A stretch of DNA of 18,487 nucleotides from RI-92 sp040235555 (GCA_040235555.1 JBECKZ010000275.1:1-18487), one strand, 5' to 3'. Positions 6,672 through 14,961 are shown, counted from the first letter of the stretch. Numbers and translations are program-made. Notes: generated by a model from the sequence alone, not told the origin.

Positions 6672-7610
6672 CTAAAAGTATTTGCGCAGGTCCATTCCCT
6701 GATACAGTTGCGCCACCTGATCTTCATAGCCATTGAACATCAAGGTTTTGCGTTTGAAGAATTCGCCTATGCGGCGTTCGCGTGCCTGACTCCAGCGCGG
6801 GTGATCCACGTGCGGATTAACGTTGGAATAAAAGCCATACTCCGATGGTGCTGCCGCCTCCCAGGTAGATACAGGCTGTTGCTCGACAAACTCGATCTTG
6901 ACGATGGCCTTGATACTCTTAAAACCGTATTTCCATGGCACGACCAGTCGTATCGGCGCACCATTTTGCTTTGGTATGACCTCACCGTACAGGCCCACAG
7001 CCAACAGAGTGAGTGGGTGCATGGCCTCGTCCATGCGCAGGCCTTCCACGTATGGCCAATCCAGCACAGACCGATTCTGTCCGATCATTTCTTTTGGGCG
7101 CAACAAGGTGGTAAATCTCACATACTTGGCACGTGACGTGGGTTTAAATCGTTTGATCAGATCTGCCAGGGGAAATCCTACCCAGGGAATCACCATCGAC
7201 CAGCCTTCTACGCAGCGATGGCGATAAATGCGTTCCTGTAAGGGATGCGGCTTGAGAATGTCTTCCAGGGTAAATTTACCGGGCTTCTCCACTTCACCTG
7301 CGATCTCCACCGACCAGGGGTCAAGGGTCAGGGCCTGGGCATTTTCTGCAGGGGAATATTTATCGGTGCCAAACTCGTAATAGTTGTTGTAGTGCGTGAC
7401 ATCCTTGTATTTCGTTAACTCTTCCGTGGTCGACATGGTTTTATTAACAGAAAAGTTCAGTGGTTTGTTGCCATAACCTGCCTGGACATTGCCAAACAGT
7501 GGCGCCAGGGCCAGACCAGCGGTGGCCTGCATAAAGTAACGTCGCTTCAGGTACACCTCTTTGCTGGTAATTTCCGAAGGAGGGATATCGCTAGGATGTT
7601 TGATTATCAT
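6672..7610 (-). CDS. msrP: MsrP, periplasmic molybdopterin methionine sulfoxide reductase
   Basis: Reduces both diastereomers of protein-bound methionine sulfoxide in the periplasm, with electrons from MsrQ. The 312 residues match the family length. The N-terminal SEIT segment (12-15) and the twin-arginine signal LKRRYFMQ (21-28, R23-R24) lead to a likely cleavage near VQA (42-44). C133 in RHRCVEGW is the expected molybdenum ligand. NGAPIRLVVPWKYGFK is the characteristic cofactor segment. The start lacks a strong ribosome site, but the MIIKHPSDI opening is typical, and no upstream in-frame start gives a better protein. It is a Tat substrate exported folded with cofactor. It is divergent from the SHOCT-like membrane protein. 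Confidence 0.97.
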   Translation of the reverse strand: MIIKHPSDIPPSEITSKEVYLKRRYFMQATAGLALAPLFGNVQAGYGNKPLNFSVNKTMSTTEELTKYKDVTHYNNYYEFGTDKYSPAENAQALTLDPWSVEIAGEVEKPGKFTLEDILKPHPLQERIYRHRCVEGWSMVIPWVGFPLADLIKRFKPTSRAKYVRFTTLLRPKEMIGQNRSVLDWPYVEGLRMDEAMHPLTLLAVGLYGEVIPKQNGAPIRLVVPWKYGFKSIKAIVKIEFVEQQPVSTWEAAAPSEYGFYSNVNPHVDHPRWSQARERRIGEFFKRKTLMFNGYEDQVAQLYQGMDLRKYF

Positions 7611-7732
7611 GGGCTTTTACTCGCAACTTGCTGGGTTAAATTTAGAGTCAGTCTCATCTTCAAAAGTTCATCAACATATCCCCGGCAGGGATTAGAATAC
7701 GCAGCCAAATTGGGCTAAGATTGTGTTCCCTG

Positions 7733-8371
7733 ATGTCAGAACAAAACATTAATATGTCCGAACAACGTACTGTGAACAAAAGCATGGTCCAAATCAGCCG
7801 GACCAAGGGTGAAACACGTACTTTCAAGATCTACGATGACAAGTTTATCGACGTCACCATAGACAATATCTTCGGACAAAAGAACTACCAACTTAATCTA
7901 TGCATGCTCGAACCGTGGCCGGTACGCAATCGTGATGTTTCCTGGCGCTGGTTAATGAGCATGGTCTATTTCGGTATCGCCGCTGTCGCTTACGGCGTTT
8001 ACCTGGTCAATCATCACGAAGGTGAAATGCTCAGCCGGCTCATCCCCTTCATCGTGATCTTTATCCTGCTTCTGTTGGGTTCACTGTTGATGTTTCTGTA
8101 CCGCTCGCCCAACGTCACCGAATTTCGTAGCCGCTATTGCGGTTGTGTCCTGATCAGCCTGCTTTACGCTAACCCGGGCAAAGAAGCTTTCGATCAGTTC
8201 GTGGATGAACTCAAACAACGTATCCTGCTTTCCAGCCAGCAGGTGCGCATCGACAAGCACCGCATGCTGATCAATGAAATCACCAAACTGCGCCGGCTGC
8301 GTAACGACGGCATTATCAGTGAACGTGATTACGTTGCTGCCTCACGCCGCATACCCAATATGCGCGCATAA
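7733..8371 (+). CDS. Membrane protein of unrecognised family with C-terminal SHOCT-like motif
   Basis: I do not recognise the family. From the ATG at 7733 it is 212 residues. TTG 7721 and ATG 7754 are alternatives, and none has a good ribosome site. Both ATGs open with Met-Ser-Glu-Gln, an imperfect 12-base direct repeat. Residues 1-70 are polar and beta-prone (TFKIYDDKFIDVTIDNIFG). Two hydrophobic helices follow at about 74-92 and 103-123, then a cytoplasm-type region of about 90 residues. Residues 182-207 (EITKLRRLRNDGIISERDY onwards) match the short C-terminal oligomerisation motif SHOCT: an amphipathic Leu/Arg helix, a DGIIS turn and an acidic-aromatic helix. It is divergent from msrP and convergent with clpB. 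A membrane-anchored oligomer is inferred; the function is unknown. Confidence 0.8.
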   Translation: MSEQNINMSEQRTVNKSMVQISRTKGETRTFKIYDDKFIDVTIDNIFGQKNYQLNLCMLEPWPVRNRDVSWRWLMSMVYFGIAAVAYGVYLVNHHEGEMLSRLIPFIVIFILLLLGSLLMFLYRSPNVTEFRSRYCGCVLISLLYANPGKEAFDQFVDELKQRILLSSQQVRIDKHRMLINEITKLRRLRNDGIISERDYVAASRRIPNMRA

Positions 8372-8457
8372 GATTTGCCCACCGCGATTTCCAGTCAAGT
8401 AAAGCAGACTGGTGCAAGGCAATCATCACAAAACGATAACAAATACGAATATTTCTG

Positions 8458-8512
8458 GCGCCGCTCCAGGGCTGGAACAGCTGGGGAGGCAAACTCCTTC
8501 CCTGGAGCCGGC
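8458..8512. terminator. Structured inverted repeat, possible terminator between convergent genes
   Basis: A 9-bp perfect inverted repeat, GCTCCAGGG (8463-8471) with CCCTGGAGC (8500-8508), extends by three pairs past a bulged C at 8509. The intervening 28 bases contain a small nested hairpin (GGAG/CTCC at 8485-8488 and 8494-8497). Only a weak T-rich run (TTTGTATT) follows on the plus strand. Its position between convergent genes (ends at 8371 and 8551) suggests transcription termination. A structured RNA or extragenic repeat is also possible. Confidence 0.45.
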
Positions 8513-8550
8513 TTTGTATTGGAGGTTAATCTAACCCGGATATTCCCGGA

Positions 8551-11148
8551 TTATGCTGCGGCGGCCTTGTCGCGACCTTTGCGGAAAGTAAATTTGTCGC
8601 CGTCCACATCGACATCGATCACATCCCCAGGCAGGAACTTGCCACCGAGGATGTCCTGAGCCAGTGGGTTCTCCAGCTGCTGCTGGATGGCACGCTTAAG
8701 CGGACGTGCGCCATAAACCGGGTCAAATCCGGCTTCACCCAGTTTATCCAACGCAGTATCGCTGATGTGAATACCCAGATTACGATCCTTGAGGCGCTTA
8801 CGCAGATAATCGATCTGGATGTTGGCAATCGCACGAATCTGGGCGGATTGCAGCGGATGGAAGACCACCACCTCGTCGATACGGTTGATAAATTCCGGGC
8901 GGAAGTGTTGGGTCACGCTTTCCATCACGGCCGCCTTCATCGCATCGTAATTTTCCTCGCCCGCCAGTTCCTGGATCTGCTGCGAACCGATATTGGAGGT
9001 CATCACGATGACGGTATTGCGAAAGTCCACGGTACGACCCTGACCATCGGTAAGACGCCCATCGTCCAGAACCTGCAATAACACATTGAACACATCCGGA
9101 TGTGCCTTCTCCACTTCGTCGAGCAGGATCACGGAATAGGGTTTACGCCGCACCGCTTCGGTGAGGTAGCCGCCCTCTTCGTAACCGACATAACCCGGCG
9201 GTGCACCGATCAAACGTGCGACGGAGTGCTTCTCCATGAACTCGGACATGTCGATGCGAACCATGGCGTCTTCGGTATCGAACAGGAATTGCGCCAGGGC
9301 CTTGGTCAGTTCGGTCTTGCCCACACCCATGGGGCCGAGGAACAGGAAGGAGCCGTTGGGGCGATTGGGGTCGGCCAGCCCGGCACGGGAACGGCGAATG
9401 GCATCGGCCACGGCGTGCACGGCTTCGTCCTGACCCACCACCCGTTGATGCAGACCTTCTTCCATACGCAGGAGTTTTTCGCGTTCGCCTTCGAGCATCT
9501 TGGACACAGGAATACCGGTCCACTTGGAAACGACTTCGGCGATCTCTTCATCACTGACCTTGTTGCGCAGCAATTTGGTCTCCTGCATCTCCGCCTGGGC
9601 TGCCATATCCAGTTGTTTTTCCAGTTCCGGAATACGGCCATATTGCAACTCTGACATGCGCGCCAGGTCGCCGGCACGGCGTGCGGTTTCCAGTTCAATA
9701 CGGGCGCGATCCAGTTCTTCCTTGATGTGTTGGGTTCCCTGTAATGCGGCCTTCTCCGCACTCCAGACTTCTTCCATGTCCTTGTATTCGCGTTCCAGTT
9801 TGTCGATTTCCTGTTCCAGATCGGCAAGGCGCTTCTTGGACGCAGCATCGGTTTCTTTGTTCAGGGCCTCGCGCTCGATCTTCAGCTGGATCAATTTGCG
9901 ATCCAGCTTGTCCATGGTTTCCGGTTTGGAATCGATCTCCATGCGGATGCGGCTGGCAGCCTCGTCCACCAGATCAATTGCCTTGTCCGGTAATTGGCGA
10001 TCCGTAATGTAACGATGAGACAAGGTGGCTGCAGCAACGATGGCCGGGTCGGTAATATCGACACCGTGGTGCACTTCGTATTTCTCCTTGAGCCCGCGCA
10101 GGATCGCAATGGTGTCTTCCACGCTCGGTTCGGTTACCAGCACTTTCTGGAAACGGCGTTCAAGTGCAGCGTCCTTTTCGATGTATTTGCGATATTCGTC
10201 CAGGGTAGTAGCACCGATACAATGCAGCTCACCACGTGCCAGCGCCGGCTTTAACATATTGCCGGCATCCATGGCACCTTCAGCCTTACCGGCGCCGACC
10301 ATGGTATGAATTTCATCGATGAACAAAATGATCTGACCTTCCTGTTTGGCCAGATCGTTCAACACCGCCTTCAAACGTTCTTCGAATTCACCACGAAATT
10401 TTGCGCCTGCGACTAACGCGCCCATATCCAGGGACAATACGCGCTTGCCTTTCAGGCCTTCCGGGACTTCGCCGTTAACGATACGTTGCGCCAGGCCTTC
10501 GACGATGGCGGTCTTACCGACACCAGGTTCGCCAATCAACACGGGATTGTTCTTGGTACGACGCTGCAATACCTGCACTGCGCGACGAATTTCATCATCT
10601 CGTCCGATGACCGGATCAAGTTTACCCTGTTCGGCGCGCTCGGTCAGATCAATCGTGTACTTCTCCAGAGCCTGGCGTTGTTCCTCAGCATTGGGGTCAT
10701 CGATCTTCTGACCACCGCGCACATCATCAATGGCTTTTTCCAATGACGCCTTGGTGGCGCCGGCTTTACGCAGGATGTCGCCCAGCTGACCCTTGTCTTC
10801 CACGGCGGCCAGGGCAAACAGTTCACTGGAGATGTACTGGTCCTTGCGTTGTTGTGCCAGCTTGTCGGTCTGATTCAGCAAGCGGGCAAGGTCATTGGAA
10901 ATATGCAGATCACCACTGCCACCTTCCACGCTGGACAGGCGCTCCATGGCTTCACCCAGTTGCGAGCGCAGTAAATTGACATTGGCGCCGGATAACTGCA
11001 GCAGGTGTCGCACCGTGCCGCCCTGTTGATCCAACATGGCAATCATCACATGTAAGGGTTCCACAAACTGGTGATCACGACCGACCGCCAGACTCTGGGC
11101 GTCCTGGAGGGCCAGTTGAAACTTGCTGGTCAATTTATCCATGCGCAT
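8551..11148 (-). CDS. clpB: ClpB protein disaggregase
   Basis: Hexameric AAA+ chaperone that threads aggregated proteins through its pore, working with DnaK. The 865 residues are close to E. coli ClpB in length. The N-domain is 1 to about 145. NBD1 has Walker A GEPGVGKT (206-213) and Walker B ILFIDEIHTM. The middle coiled-coil domain spans roughly 410-525 and is rich in Glu/Lys/Arg. NBD2 has Walker A GPMGVGKT (near 605), Walker B ILLDEVEKAHPD and sensor 2 YGARPLKR. The start is MRMDKLTSKFQLALQDAQSLA, as in the family, with GAGG about 10 bases before ATG 11148. There is no ClpP-binding loop signature, which separates it from ClpA. A sigma-32-type promoter lies upstream, so heat induction is expected. 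def is the next gene upstream. Confidence 0.98.
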   Translation of the reverse strand: MRMDKLTSKFQLALQDAQSLAVGRDHQFVEPLHVMIAMLDQQGGTVRHLLQLSGANVNLLRSQLGEAMERLSSVEGGSGDLHISNDLARLLNQTDKLAQQRKDQYISSELFALAAVEDKGQLGDILRKAGATKASLEKAIDDVRGGQKIDDPNAEEQRQALEKYTIDLTERAEQGKLDPVIGRDDEIRRAVQVLQRRTKNNPVLIGEPGVGKTAIVEGLAQRIVNGEVPEGLKGKRVLSLDMGALVAGAKFRGEFEERLKAVLNDLAKQEGQIILFIDEIHTMVGAGKAEGAMDAGNMLKPALARGELHCIGATTLDEYRKYIEKDAALERRFQKVLVTEPSVEDTIAILRGLKEKYEVHHGVDITDPAIVAAATLSHRYITDRQLPDKAIDLVDEAASRIRMEIDSKPETMDKLDRKLIQLKIEREALNKETDAASKKRLADLEQEIDKLEREYKDMEEVWSAEKAALQGTQHIKEELDRARIELETARRAGDLARMSELQYGRIPELEKQLDMAAQAEMQETKLLRNKVSDEEIAEVVSKWTGIPVSKMLEGEREKLLRMEEGLHQRVVGQDEAVHAVADAIRRSRAGLADPNRPNGSFLFLGPMGVGKTELTKALAQFLFDTEDAMVRIDMSEFMEKHSVARLIGAPPGYVGYEEGGYLTEAVRRKPYSVILLDEVEKAHPDVFNVLLQVLDDGRLTDGQGRTVDFRNTVIVMTSNIGSQQIQELAGEENYDAMKAAVMESVTQHFRPEFINRIDEVVVFHPLQSAQIRAIANIQIDYLRKRLKDRNLGIHISDTALDKLGEAGFDPVYGARPLKRAIQQQLENPLAQDILGGKFLPGDVIDVDVDGDKFTFRKGRDKAAAA

Positions 11149-11189
11149 GAAATGATGTCCTCATTCGAAAAGGTTCTGATTGTTTACAT

Positions 11190-11217
11190 TAATAGGGACA
11201 AACCGCGGGGTTTCAAG
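11190..11217 (-). promoter_or_regulatory. Sigma-32 (heat-shock) promoter of clpB
   Basis: On the minus strand, CTTGAA (11217-11212) is followed after 14 bases by CCCTATTA (11197-11190). This is close to the RpoH consensus CTTGAA-N13/14-CCCCATnT in both sequence and spacing. The -10 element ends about 40 bases before the clpB ATG. Heat-shock control of clpB is standard in proteobacteria. Confidence 0.82.
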
Positions 11218-11279
11218 CAAGTCGCCTGCAGCTACTGACCTGGATCAACTAATTGAATCAGGTCGGGTGGATGACACGG

Positions 11280-11783
11280 TTACTTCTGATAAACCTTGCG
11301 CGCAAACAGATCATTACGCCGGCTGACCAGTCGATCCAGGAATAACAAACCATCAAGATGATCGACTTCATGCTGCACGGCACGCGCCTCGTAGCCCAGG
11401 AAGTCATACGTTTGCTGGATGCCCTCTTCATCCAGGGCCTGGACCTTAACCTGTTCGGCACGAATGACGTTACCGGTAAAATCCGGCACCGACATGCAAC
11501 CTTCACGACCCACCACCATCCCCTCCCACTGCAGGATTTCCGGATTGATCAGCACAAGGCGACCATGATTGGGGATCTTCGGTTTGCTGGAGACATCGAT
11601 TATCACGATGCGGCGAAACTCCCCCACCTGGGGTGCCGCTATCCCAACGCCGCCGGGACCGGCACGCATGGTCAGTTCCAGATCGGCGATGAACTGCTGT
11701 ACGGATTCGTCGATTCTCTCGACTTCAACAGACACCTGTTTCAGCCGCTCATCCGGATAGGTGAGAATGGGTAAAACGGCCAT
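11280..11783 (-). CDS. def: Peptide deformylase
   Basis: Removes the formyl group from N-terminal formyl-methionine of nascent proteins. The 167 residues carry all three metalloenzyme motifs: GVGIAAPQ (45-52), EGCMS with metal ligand C96, and QHEVDHLDG with metal ligands H138 and H142 and catalytic E139. It starts 6 bases after the GcvR-like gene ends and has almost no ribosome site, so translational coupling is likely. It is not next to fmt here, so a second def copy elsewhere is possible, but the active site looks intact. Confidence 0.97.
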   Translation of the reverse strand: MAVLPILTYPDERLKQVSVEVERIDESVQQFIADLELTMRAGPGGVGIAAPQVGEFRRIVIIDVSSKPKIPNHGRLVLINPEILQWEGMVVGREGCMSVPDFTGNVIRAEQVKVQALDEEGIQQTYDFLGYEARAVQHEVDHLDGLLFLDRLVSRRNDLFARKVYQK

Positions 11784-11789
11784 CAGAAA

Positions 11790-12311
11790 TCAGGCAATCA
11801 GGGTATCAATAGGACTGAGTTTCACATCGATGCCGTCATGTCGAATCACCTCCAGTGCGGCTGCCACGGCATCAATACCTTCGTCAGAGCTGCCTTCGAT
11901 GTGCATGATGTAAATCGGTTTGTCTTCGCTGCCGGCGACATCCGATTCAAGATCCAGGATGTTAAATCCAACTTCGGCCAGGGCAGTGGTGACCTTGGCG
12001 ACGATCCCGGCACGGTCAGCACCGGAGACGGTGATGCGCATGTCGGGTAACACGTGCTGGTGCAAATGACCTTCGATATTGTCCACGTGCAGATGCAGAT
12101 CCAGTGACTGCGCCACGGTCAGCAACAGGTCTTCCAGTCCCTTTTTATGACCTTTGTAACTCACCATCATCATGATTGTGAAGTTACCCCCCAGTCGCAA
12201 CATCGAGGTTTCACCCAGGTTACAACCTTCATCGTAAAGCGCATTGGTCACATGTGCCACGATCCCGGGACGATCCTTACCTACCAAGGTGACCATGAAC
12301 CAGTTTGTCAT
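11790..12311 (-). CDS. gcvR: GcvR-like protein with two ACT domains
   Basis: A 173-residue cytoplasmic regulator. Two ACT domains are visible. The first is about 1-85, with VTLVGKDRPGIVAHVTNAL; the second is about 90-173, with ITVSGADRAGIVAKVTTAL. Each has the beta-alpha-beta opening and Gly turn of small-molecule (often amino-acid) sensing modules. The length and two-domain layout match GcvR, which in E. coli restrains the glycine-cleavage activator GcvA by protein contact; no DNA-binding domain is present. No gcv gene is nearby, so the exact target is uncertain. A good GGAGGG ribosome site lies about 9 bases before ATG 12311. The gene sits 28 bases after the ZIP transporter and 6 bases before def, suggesting an operon. 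Confidence 0.8.
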   Translation of the reverse strand: MTNWFMVTLVGKDRPGIVAHVTNALYDEGCNLGETSMLRLGGNFTIMMMVSYKGHKKGLEDLLLTVAQSLDLHLHVDNIEGHLHQHVLPDMRITVSGADRAGIVAKVTTALAEVGFNILDLESDVAGSEDKPIYIMHIEGSSDEGIDAVAAALEVIRHDGIDVKLSPIDTLIA

Positions 12312-12339
12312 AACACGACCCTCCGTTTCGGTAAGGCAG

Positions 12340-13119
12340 TTAATTCAGTAGTTCGTGTGCGACGACGATGATGCCCACGCCCAGACTGATGAGGATAATC
12401 TGGCGTACCGTTTCAATGAATTCTACGCGTTTATGCAAGGTGGGGATGAGGTCCGCCACGGCGATATAGATAAAACTGGCCGCCGCAATGGCGATGAAGT
12501 ACGGCACAAGGGCCAGGGAGTGTTGCAGGCTGTAATATGTCACAACGGCACCAATGATCGTCGTCAGACTGCTTAGCATATTGAAAAACAGGGCGCGGCC
12601 ACGACTATAGCCACTATGTAATAACAGGACAAAATCACCGACTTCCTGCGGAATTTCGTGGGCGGCCACCGCAAGGCTGGTGATGATGCCAAGGTGCACA
12701 TCGGTCAGGAACGCTGCCGCAATCAACACACCATCCACCAGGTTGTGAACGCCGTCTCCTATCAGGACCAATGTCCCGGCTGCACTGTGATGGTTATGAT
12801 CCGTAGTGGTATGCGCTTCACACTCCTCGTCATGACAATGACGCCATAACACCATCTTTTCCAGAATAAAGAACCCCATGATGCCCAGCAGGATGGTCAG
12901 TCCCAACTGGTGAAACTCCAGCGCGTATTGACCACTGACCGCTTTTGGTATCAGACCTAGAAAGGCTGCCCCCAACATGGCCCCTGTCGCCAGACTGATG
13001 AAATGCGGTAACGACGCTGCATGATGGCGTTGAGGGAGCAACAGAAACGCCGAGGCGGCCAGTACACTCAGGACACCACCGACCAGGCTAAAGATCACAA
13101 TCAGGAGTAATAGATGCAT
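12340..13119 (-). CDS. ZIP-family metal transporter
   Basis: A 259-residue inner-membrane protein with about eight hydrophobic helices. The fourth and fifth helices carry the ZIP metal path: IGDGVHNLVDGVLIAAAF (His, Asn, Asp) and AHEIPQEVGDFVLLL (His, Glu, Glu). Between helices 3 and 4 is a histidine/acid loop (HCHDEECEAH, then HNHH), typical of zinc-binding loops. ZIP proteins move divalent metals such as zinc or iron into the cytoplasm; the metal is not decided by sequence. ATG 13119 has no clear ribosome site. It lies 64 bases after pgeF in the same direction. PgeF and Def in this block are themselves metal enzymes, but a functional link is only suggestive. Confidence 0.92.
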   Translation of the reverse strand: MHLLLLIVIFSLVGGVLSVLAASAFLLLPQRHHAASLPHFISLATGAMLGAAFLGLIPKAVSGQYALEFHQLGLTILLGIMGFFILEKMVLWRHCHDEECEAHTTTDHNHHSAAGTLVLIGDGVHNLVDGVLIAAAFLTDVHLGIITSLAVAAHEIPQEVGDFVLLLHSGYSRGRALFFNMLSSLTTIIGAVVTYYSLQHSLALVPYFIAIAAASFIYIAVADLIPTLHKRVEFIETVRQIILISLGVGIIVVAHELLN

Positions 13120-13183
13120 GTGTTGTTATGCGTGTCGTTGAAAAAAGTCCTGCATCATACCGTATCAAAGCCAGAAAACCAGA

Positions 13184-13921
13184 TCAGCCTGGTTGCATCC
13201 AGATGAGGCTGGCCATGCGGCCGGTTGTGCGATCGCGCCGGTAAGAATAAAACTGCGTAGCCTGTTCGTAGGTGCAATATTCGCCGCCGGTAATCTGGGT
13301 TATACCTAGGTCGGCCAGTTGCCGTCGCGCCACTGCATAGATATCCATCAGCCATTTGCCTGGTTGGTGCGCGACAAATACCTCGGCATAACCGGGTGCC
13401 TGGTCAAGGAAGACATCGCGTACCTCATCGCCGACTTCAAACACACGTGGTCCGATGGCCGGGCCCAGCCAGGCCATCAGGTTCGTCGGCGCCACCTGCA
13501 TACGTGTCACCGTTTCATTGATTACCCCGGCTGCCAGCCCGCGCCAGCCGGCATGGGCAGCAGCCACAACCGTGCCGACCTGATTACACAATAACACCGG
13601 TAAGCAATCTGCCGTCATGACCACACAGACCTGTCCCGGCTGGGTGCTGATACAGGCATCCGCCGTGGTTCCGAACTGGACGTTTGTACACACCTGAATA
13701 CCATGGACCTGGTTGAGCCACACTGGCTCGCCCGGTAAGTGCAAATATTGCCGCAGACGCGCCCTGTTCTCCGTCACCGCCAGTGGGTCATCGCCCACGT
13801 GCTGGGCCAGGTTGAAACTGTCGTAGGGTGCCCGACTCACACCGCCTATGCGGGTTGTTACTCCTGCTTTTACCCTCGACGGCGCCGGCCAGTCAGCGGG
13901 AATCCAGCCAGGCTCAGCCAT
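13184..13921 (-). CDS. pgeF: PgeF/YfiH, peptidoglycan editing factor (multicopper-like fold)
   Basis: A 245-residue cytoplasmic metal enzyme of the YfiH family. In E. coli PgeF stops non-canonical serine from entering peptidoglycan stem peptides; relatives also show purine nucleoside phosphorylase and deaminase or laccase-like activity in vitro. Metal ligands are visible as H73 (LNQVHG), C106 (TADCLP) and H123 (AHAGWRG). GPAIGP and the tail FYSYRRDRTTGRMASLIW complete the family pattern. I chose ATG 13921 over ATG 13939 because a GGGGTGGGG purine run precedes it and the length then matches E. coli (243). Its start overlaps the end of rluD by 8 bases, the classic rluD-pgeF coupling. Confidence 0.96.
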   Translation of the reverse strand: MAEPGWIPADWPAPSRVKAGVTTRIGGVSRAPYDSFNLAQHVGDDPLAVTENRARLRQYLHLPGEPVWLNQVHGIQVCTNVQFGTTADACISTQPGQVCVVMTADCLPVLLCNQVGTVVAAAHAGWRGLAAGVINETVTRMQVAPTNLMAWLGPAIGPRVFEVGDEVRDVFLDQAPGYAEVFVAHQPGKWLMDIYAVARRQLADLGITQITGGEYCTYEQATQFYSYRRDRTTGRMASLIWMQPG

Positions 13922-14879
13922 GCCCCACCCCAGCCGCATCGGCCCGTAGTTGCGCCAGCAAGGTCTCCATATCCACCGGTAACGGTGCCTCCCACTGCAG
14001 ATGTTCGCCGGTTTGTGGATGAATTATACCCAGGCGAGCTGCATGCAGCGCCTGACGACGGAAATGGCGCAGGGCTTCGGCCAATTCCACGGAACAGCCA
14101 CGTGGCAGTTTGAGCCGGCCACCATAAACCGGATCTCCAAGTAATGGGAAATGCACATAAGCCATGTGGACCCGGATTTGATGGGTGCGGCCGGTCTCCA
14201 GGTTGACGCGTATCAGGCTGTGGGCACGAAAACGTTGCAGCACCCGGTAGTGGGTGATCGCCGGCTTTCCCCGTTCCACCACGGCCATGCGCTTACGCTG
14301 GACCGGGTGGCGGCCGATGGGGGCATCAACAGTGCCCCCTGCCGTCATCACCCCGACCACGATGGCCAGGTATTCACGCTCAAATTCACGGGCCTGTAAT
14401 TGCGCCACCAGCTCCTTGTGCGTATTCAGGTCCTTTGCCACCACCAACAGGCCACTGGTCTCCTTGTCCAGGCGATGCACGATCCCGGCCCGGGGCAGGT
14501 TTTCCAGTTGTGGCGCATGGTGAAGCAGGGCATTGAGCATGGTCCCCGTATAATTACCGGCTGCGGGGTGCACCACCAATCCAGCAGGTTTATTGATCAC
14601 CAAGAGGTGCGCATCTTCATAGATGATGGGTAAGGGGATATCCTCTGCCTCCCATTCCCCTTCCGGGGCCAGACTGGCCTGCAGGATGACCTGTTGCCCG
14701 GCAAAGACCTTGTCTTTGGGGCGCATGACCCGGGAATCCACCTGTACCTGGCCATCGCGAATCCACTGTTGCAGGCGGCTGCGGGAAAAATCCTGAAACA
14801 AAATGGCCAGGGCCTGGTCAAGACGTTTACCGTCCAGCTCGTCAGGTATCTCAGCGCTTAAGGGTGAAGAGGCGGTCAT
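13914..14879 (-). CDS. rluD: RluD, 23S rRNA pseudouridine synthase
   Basis: Makes pseudouridines in helix 69 of 23S rRNA (positions 1911, 1915 and 1917 in E. coli). The 321 residues carry an N-terminal S4 RNA-binding domain (about 18-75, DGKRLDQAL and SRLQQWIRDGQV) and a RluA-type catalytic domain. Catalytic D138 is in HRLDKETSGLL, one residue from the E. coli position. Substrate-site motifs VINKPAGLVVHP (94-105) and TGRTHQIRVHMAY are present. RluD is favoured over RluC or RluA by length and by the pgeF neighbour. It is divergent from bamD, another common gammaproteobacterial arrangement. The ribosome site at ATG 14879 is weak. Confidence 0.95.
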   Translation of the reverse strand: MTASSPLSAEIPDELDGKRLDQALAILFQDFSRSRLQQWIRDGQVQVDSRVMRPKDKVFAGQQVILQASLAPEGEWEAEDIPLPIIYEDAHLLVINKPAGLVVHPAAGNYTGTMLNALLHHAPQLENLPRAGIVHRLDKETSGLLVVAKDLNTHKELVAQLQAREFEREYLAIVVGVMTAGGTVDAPIGRHPVQRKRMAVVERGKPAITHYRVLQRFRAHSLIRVNLETGRTHQIRVHMAYVHFPLLGDPVYGGRLKLPRGCSVELAEALRHFRRQALHAARLGIIHPQTGEHLQWEAPLPVDMETLLAQLRADAAGVGHG

Positions 14880-14961
14880 ATCGGCTGTGGATCACTGTAT
14901 TATCAAAGATATAAAAAGGTATACTAGCGTAAACCATCAAGACTGCTTCACAATAATTTAA
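14880..14961. promoter_or_regulatory. Divergent rluD/bamD promoter region
   Basis: An AT-rich 82-base spacer. On the plus strand TATACT (14920-14925) is a good -10 about 37 bases before the bamD ATG; the matching -35 is poor. On the minus strand several TA-rich hexamers could serve rluD, but none is convincing. Confidence 0.45.

Noticed and set aside
6588..7227. Plus-strand open frames across msrP
   Set aside because: They are antisense to the molybdopterin-binding core of MsrP, with no ribosome site and no domain pattern.
9100..10012. Long open frames on the plus strand opposite clpB
   Set aside because: They are antisense to conserved ClpB motifs, give His/Ser/Arg-rich translations without recognisable domains, and arise from the codon bias of the opposite strand.
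10690..10725. Internal start for a short ClpB isoform as in E. coli
   Set aside because: A GTG codon exists near residue 143, but I see no clear ribosome site, and the E. coli internal start position is an Ile here. Not supported from sequence alone.
11784..12340. Glycine riboswitch near the GcvR-like gene
   Set aside because: The gaps around it are only 6 and 28 bases, too short for any riboswitch aptamer.
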